Shown here piece after piece: positions 5,072 to 7,073 of a DNA stretch of 7,073 nucleotides. The notes under the pieces are model-generated. The model made no database searches. It saw only the letters and a list, made by a program, of their open reading frames with translations, and was not told the origin of the DNA. The DNA lies in the NCBI GenBank assembly GCA_023397245.1, contig JAEWUH010000250.1, positions 1 through 7,073 of the forward strand. Reading direction: 5' to 3'. The position numbers and the translations under genes are program-made. Numbering within the stretch: the stretch's first letter is position 1; each line of letters opens with the position of its first letter. Source of the DNA: Bacillota bacterium (GTDB lineage: Bacteria > Bacillota > Clostridia > Oscillospirales > Acutalibacteraceae).

Positions 5072-6238
5072 ATGGAACTCAATAGAAGCAACATGAAAAA
5101 ACTGATGCTCCTGATCGCCTTTGCCGTCGCGTTCTATCTGGGGCTCAAGAATATCTACCGCTTTTCCGAGCTGGCAGGTTTTTTGATCGGGATTCTGGAA
5201 CCGATCCTGCTCGGCCTTGCCATTACATTCATTTTAAATGTCCTGATGCGTCAGGTTGAAATGCGGCTTTTTGCGCCGCTGAACAGCCGCTACACAAAAA
5301 ACTGGCCGAAGGTCCGGCGCATGGTAAGCATCTGTATCACGCTGATGCTCTTTGCCGGCATTATCGCGCTGATCTTGCTGATTGTGGTTCCGGAGCTGGT
5401 GCGCACCATTACAAGCTTTACGAGTAAGGTTCCGTCCTTTTTCAACGAACTTCAGACCACGATTTCCTATGTTGAAAAAAGATATCCTTATATCGGCCAG
5501 TATTTCAGAACCATAAACGTCGACTGGTCGAGCATCAGCCAGATGATTGCAACCTACGGGCAGAATATCGGCCGCACACTGGTGGATTCCACCGTTACGG
5601 TTACAACGAATGTTGCCCGCACAGCCGTCAACTTTATTCTGGGTTTTGTAATTTCCATCAATATTCTGGCGCAGAAGGAAAAATTGAGAGATCAGTCAAA
5701 GCGGGTGCTTTACGCCTATCTGCCGCGCAGACGGACGGATCATTTTCTGCGGATATGCTCCCTGACCAATCAGGCTTTTTCCAACTTCCTGATCGGGCAG
5801 TGCACGGAAGCATGCATTCTCGGGATGCTCTGCTTTATCGGAATGAATATTTTCAGTTTCCCGTTTGCCGCGCTTGTTTCGGTGATTGTGGCGTTCGACG
5901 CGCTGATCCCGATCATTGGAGCGATGCTCAGCGTGATCATCGGCGCGCTGCTGATTTTGATCGTAAGTCCGATCCAGGCCATCTGGTTTGTTCTGTTCTT
6001 CCTCGTCCTCCAGCAGCTGGAAGGAAACCTGATCTATCCGCGCGTAGTCGGTTCAAGGGTAGGACTTCCCGCCCTGTGGGTGCTCATTGCCGTTACCATC
6101 GGCGGCAATGCGTTCGGAATTATCGGCATGATCCTGAACATCCCCATCTGCTCCGTCCTTTATACGCTTCTGCGTGAGAACGTGGAAAAACGGCTCGGCA
6201 AGGCAAGACTCCAGAATCTGCAGGAAATTGAAAAGTAA
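5072..6238 (+). CDS. AI-2E family transporter (PerM/TqsA/YtvI-type membrane permease)
   Basis: A 388-residue polytopic membrane protein of the AI-2E transporter family (PF01594), whose members export or exchange small solutes; some act on autoinducer-2 and others on ions, so the substrate here is not known. Hydrophobic segments lie at about 9-27, 35-58, 84-107, 182-202, 243-268, 270-298, 300-316 and 332-362. A soluble, mainly helical region spans about 110-180, normal for the family. The family signature near the C-terminus is clear: EGNLIYPRVVGSRVGLPALW (317-336), then GGNAFGIIGMILNIPICSV. The length is typical and the gene looks intact. ATG 5072 has AAAGGA seven bases upstream. It is transcribed alone between its own promoter and a hairpin terminator. 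Confidence 0.94.
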   Translation: MELNRSNMKKLMLLIAFAVAFYLGLKNIYRFSELAGFLIGILEPILLGLAITFILNVLMRQVEMRLFAPLNSRYTKNWPKVRRMVSICITLMLFAGIIALILLIVVPELVRTITSFTSKVPSFFNELQTTISYVEKRYPYIGQYFRTINVDWSSISQMIATYGQNIGRTLVDSTVTVTTNVARTAVNFILGFVISINILAQKEKLRDQSKRVLYAYLPRRRTDHFLRICSLTNQAFSNFLIGQCTEACILGMLCFIGMNIFSFPFAALVSVIVAFDALIPIIGAMLSVIIGALLILIVSPIQAIWFVLFFLVLQQLEGNLIYPRVVGSRVGLPALWVLIAVTIGGNAFGIIGMILNIPICSVLYTLLRENVEKRLGKARLQNLQEIEK

Positions 6239-6242
6239 ATTT

Positions 6243-6287
6243 CAGGCTGCCGGACGCGCCTGCGCAGTTTGCCGCAGCCTGTTTCTT
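6243..6287 (+). terminator. Rho-independent terminator after the permease gene
   Basis: CAGGCTGC (6243-6250) pairs perfectly with GCAGCCTG (6274-6281), with a smaller GCGC/GCGC hairpin in the loop. TTTCTTT (6282-6288) follows. It begins a few bases after the stop codon. Confidence 0.8.
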
Positions 6288-6314
6288 TGACTGTGCTGAA
6301 ATAAAATTTAATAT
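6287..6314 (+). promoter_or_regulatory. Probable sigma-A promoter of the SDR gene
   Basis: TTGACT (6287-6292, five of six) and TAATAT (6309-6314, four of six) are separated by 16 bp. The expected start, near 6321, falls exactly at the foot of the leader hairpin. The -35 overlaps the tail of the preceding terminator, a compact arrangement. Confidence 0.5.
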
Positions 6315-6322
6315 ATTCGGAC

Positions 6323-6373
6323 TATCCTTTCTGCTTTTGGAAACACTATTCAAAAAGCGGAAAGGATGTTTTT
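6323..6373 (+). promoter_or_regulatory. Long hairpin covering the SDR ribosome-binding site
   Basis: Bases 6323-6338 pair with 6353-6368 in a continuous 16-pair stem: 14 Watson-Crick pairs and two U-G wobbles (6332-6359 and 6323-6368), with a 14-nt loop. The right arm contains the Shine-Dalgarno GGAAAGGA (6359-6366), so translation would be blocked while it is folded. It is A/U-rich with a wobble in the middle, as in RNA thermometers. It is followed by GTTTTTATG, so it could also work as an intrinsic terminator or attenuator right at the start codon. The base pairing is directly visible; the mode of control is inferred. Confidence 0.6.
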
Positions 6374-7073
6374 ATGTCGGAGGTAAACAGCACCTACCAC
6401 AATCCTCCTGCAGACACTCCGGCGGGCTTTCCCGCGCAGCATCAGGATACGCAGCCGGGCATACAGCAGGCGATGGACCCCGTTCCGGTAACCGACAATC
6501 CCGCATACCGCGGCGCGGGAAAGCTGGAGAACAGGGTGGCGGTCATTACCGGCGGCGACAGCGGAATCGGGCAGGCAGTCGCGTCCGCTTTTGCCAAAGA
6601 AGGCGCGGACGTGGTCATAGCCTATTACAACGAGCAGCAGGACGCGCAGAAAACGGCGGAAATGGTTCAGTTTGCCGGCAAGCGCTGCGTATTGGTGCAG
6701 TGCGACCTGAAACAGGAAAGCGGCGCGCAGCAGGTGGTTGAAACCGCCATGCGGGAGCTTGGCCGCGTTGACGTTCTGGTGAACAACATTGCAGTGCAGT
6801 ATCCGCAGACCAAGCTGGAGAATATCAGCGCACAGCAGCTTTATGATACCTTTGCAACCAACATTTTCAGTTTTTTCTATATGACGAAAGCGGTTCTGCC
6901 GCATCTGATGGCCGGCTGCTCCATCATTAATACCACCTCGGTGACCGCCTATGAGGGCAGCGCCGACCTGCTGGATTATTCCTCAACGAAAGGCGCGATT
7001 GTTTCCTTTACCCGTTCGCTTGCGCTTTCGGCGGCGGCAGACGGAATACGGGTGAACGCGGTTGCTCCCGGCC
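6374..7073 (+). CDS. Short-chain dehydrogenase/reductase, general-stress type (3' truncated by window)
   Basis: An NAD(P)-dependent oxidoreductase with a Rossmann fold; 233 codons are present, and the family total is usually about 285-300. A polar, Pro/Gln-rich head (1-50) precedes the core, as in the YhdF/YhxC/YghA group of stress-associated SDRs. Seen motifs: cofactor loop TGGDSGIG (59-66), an NNIA (137-140) variant of the usual NNAG, Asn163, Ser189 in NTTSV, and Tyr202/Lys206 in YSSTK, so the catalytic set is complete. RVNAVAPG (226-233) near the window end is the conserved post-catalytic segment. The reading frame is open to the edge. ATG 6374 has AAAGGA (6361-6366) seven bases upstream. 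The substrate is not predictable; a stress role is by analogy. The SD-hiding hairpin in front suggests translational control. Confidence 0.93.
   Translation, partial: MSEVNSTYHNPPADTPAGFPAQHQDTQPGIQQAMDPVPVTDNPAYRGAGKLENRVAVITGGDSGIGQAVASAFAKEGADVVIAYYNEQQDAQKTAEMVQFAGKRCVLVQCDLKQESGAQQVVETAMRELGRVDVLVNNIAVQYPQTKLENISAQQLYDTFATNIFSFFYMTKAVLPHLMAGCSIINTTSVTAYEGSADLLDYSSTKGAIVSFTRSLALSAAADGIRVNAVAPG

Noticed and set aside
4993..5085. 30-codon frame with a bacteriocin-like look (MLKFGSTSCFAGAAFLGVCP...)
   Set aside because: Its ATG lies upstream of the expected transcription start (about 4998) set by the TATAAT at 4986-4991. It has no ribosome site and runs through the permease ribosome site into that gene in another frame.
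6379..6383. GGAGG just inside the SDR coding sequence as an alternative ribosome site
   Set aside because: No start codon in the SDR frame follows at suitable spacing, and the SDR already has AAAGGA before ATG 6374.
6350..6904. 184-codon minus-strand open frame
   Set aside because: It is antisense to a clear SDR with complete catalytic motifs; the frame is a by-product of GC-rich codons and resembles no family.

Overview
The window looks like chromosomal DNA from a mid-GC Gram-positive anaerobe of the class Clostridia, probably Oscillospiraceae/Ruminococcaceae-like. This is inferred from strong AGGAGG-type ribosome sites, the clostridial type of large serine recombinase, the gene families present (Nif11-like peptide, YbjQ, AI-2E-type permease, SDR with a proline/glutamine-rich head) and tight U-tailed hairpin terminators. 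No rRNA, tRNA or CRISPR array was seen.

Left part (1 to about 1927): the right-hand end of an integrated mobile element that continues out of the window. It carries the tail of an unrecognised ORF, a small frame-disrupted ORF, and a 537-residue large serine recombinase. These three are linked by ATGA stop/start overlaps. The recombinase ends about 60 bp before the junction. On the other side, on the minus strand, lies the first ~46 codons of an ABC-transporter ATPase of the nitrate/sulfonate/taurine class. Homology stops inside the Walker A motif, just where the catalytic lysine codon is expected. The break falls at the centre of an imperfect dyad (GGCTG...CAGCC), which looks like a serine-recombinase attachment site.

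Middle part (2065 to about 3030): two small genes. One encodes a 92-residue Nif11-like, Cys-rich protein with a GG motif, transcribed from an extended -10 promoter and closed by a terminator. The other encodes a 63-66 residue acidic protein of unknown function. Its near-perfect Shine-Dalgarno can pair with two different upstream segments, and its start codon is not a normal ATG.

Right part (3030 to 7073): a 424-residue protein built of seven ~49-residue repeats (a probable seven-bladed beta-propeller) plus an alpha-helical tail; a convergent YbjQ/UPF0145 gene sharing a bidirectional terminator with it; an AI-2E/PerM-type membrane permease; and the 5' part of a short-chain dehydrogenase of the general-stress type. 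The SDR leader forms a 16-pair hairpin that covers its ribosome-binding site. These right-hand genes look like independent single-gene transcription units, each with its own promoter and terminator, and not one pathway operon.

No complete new multi-gene system is evident. The items most worth attention are the Walker A integration site, the SD-sequestering hairpin before the SDR, the SD-pairing leader of the small ORF, the propeller-plus-helix protein, and the orphan Nif11-like peptide.
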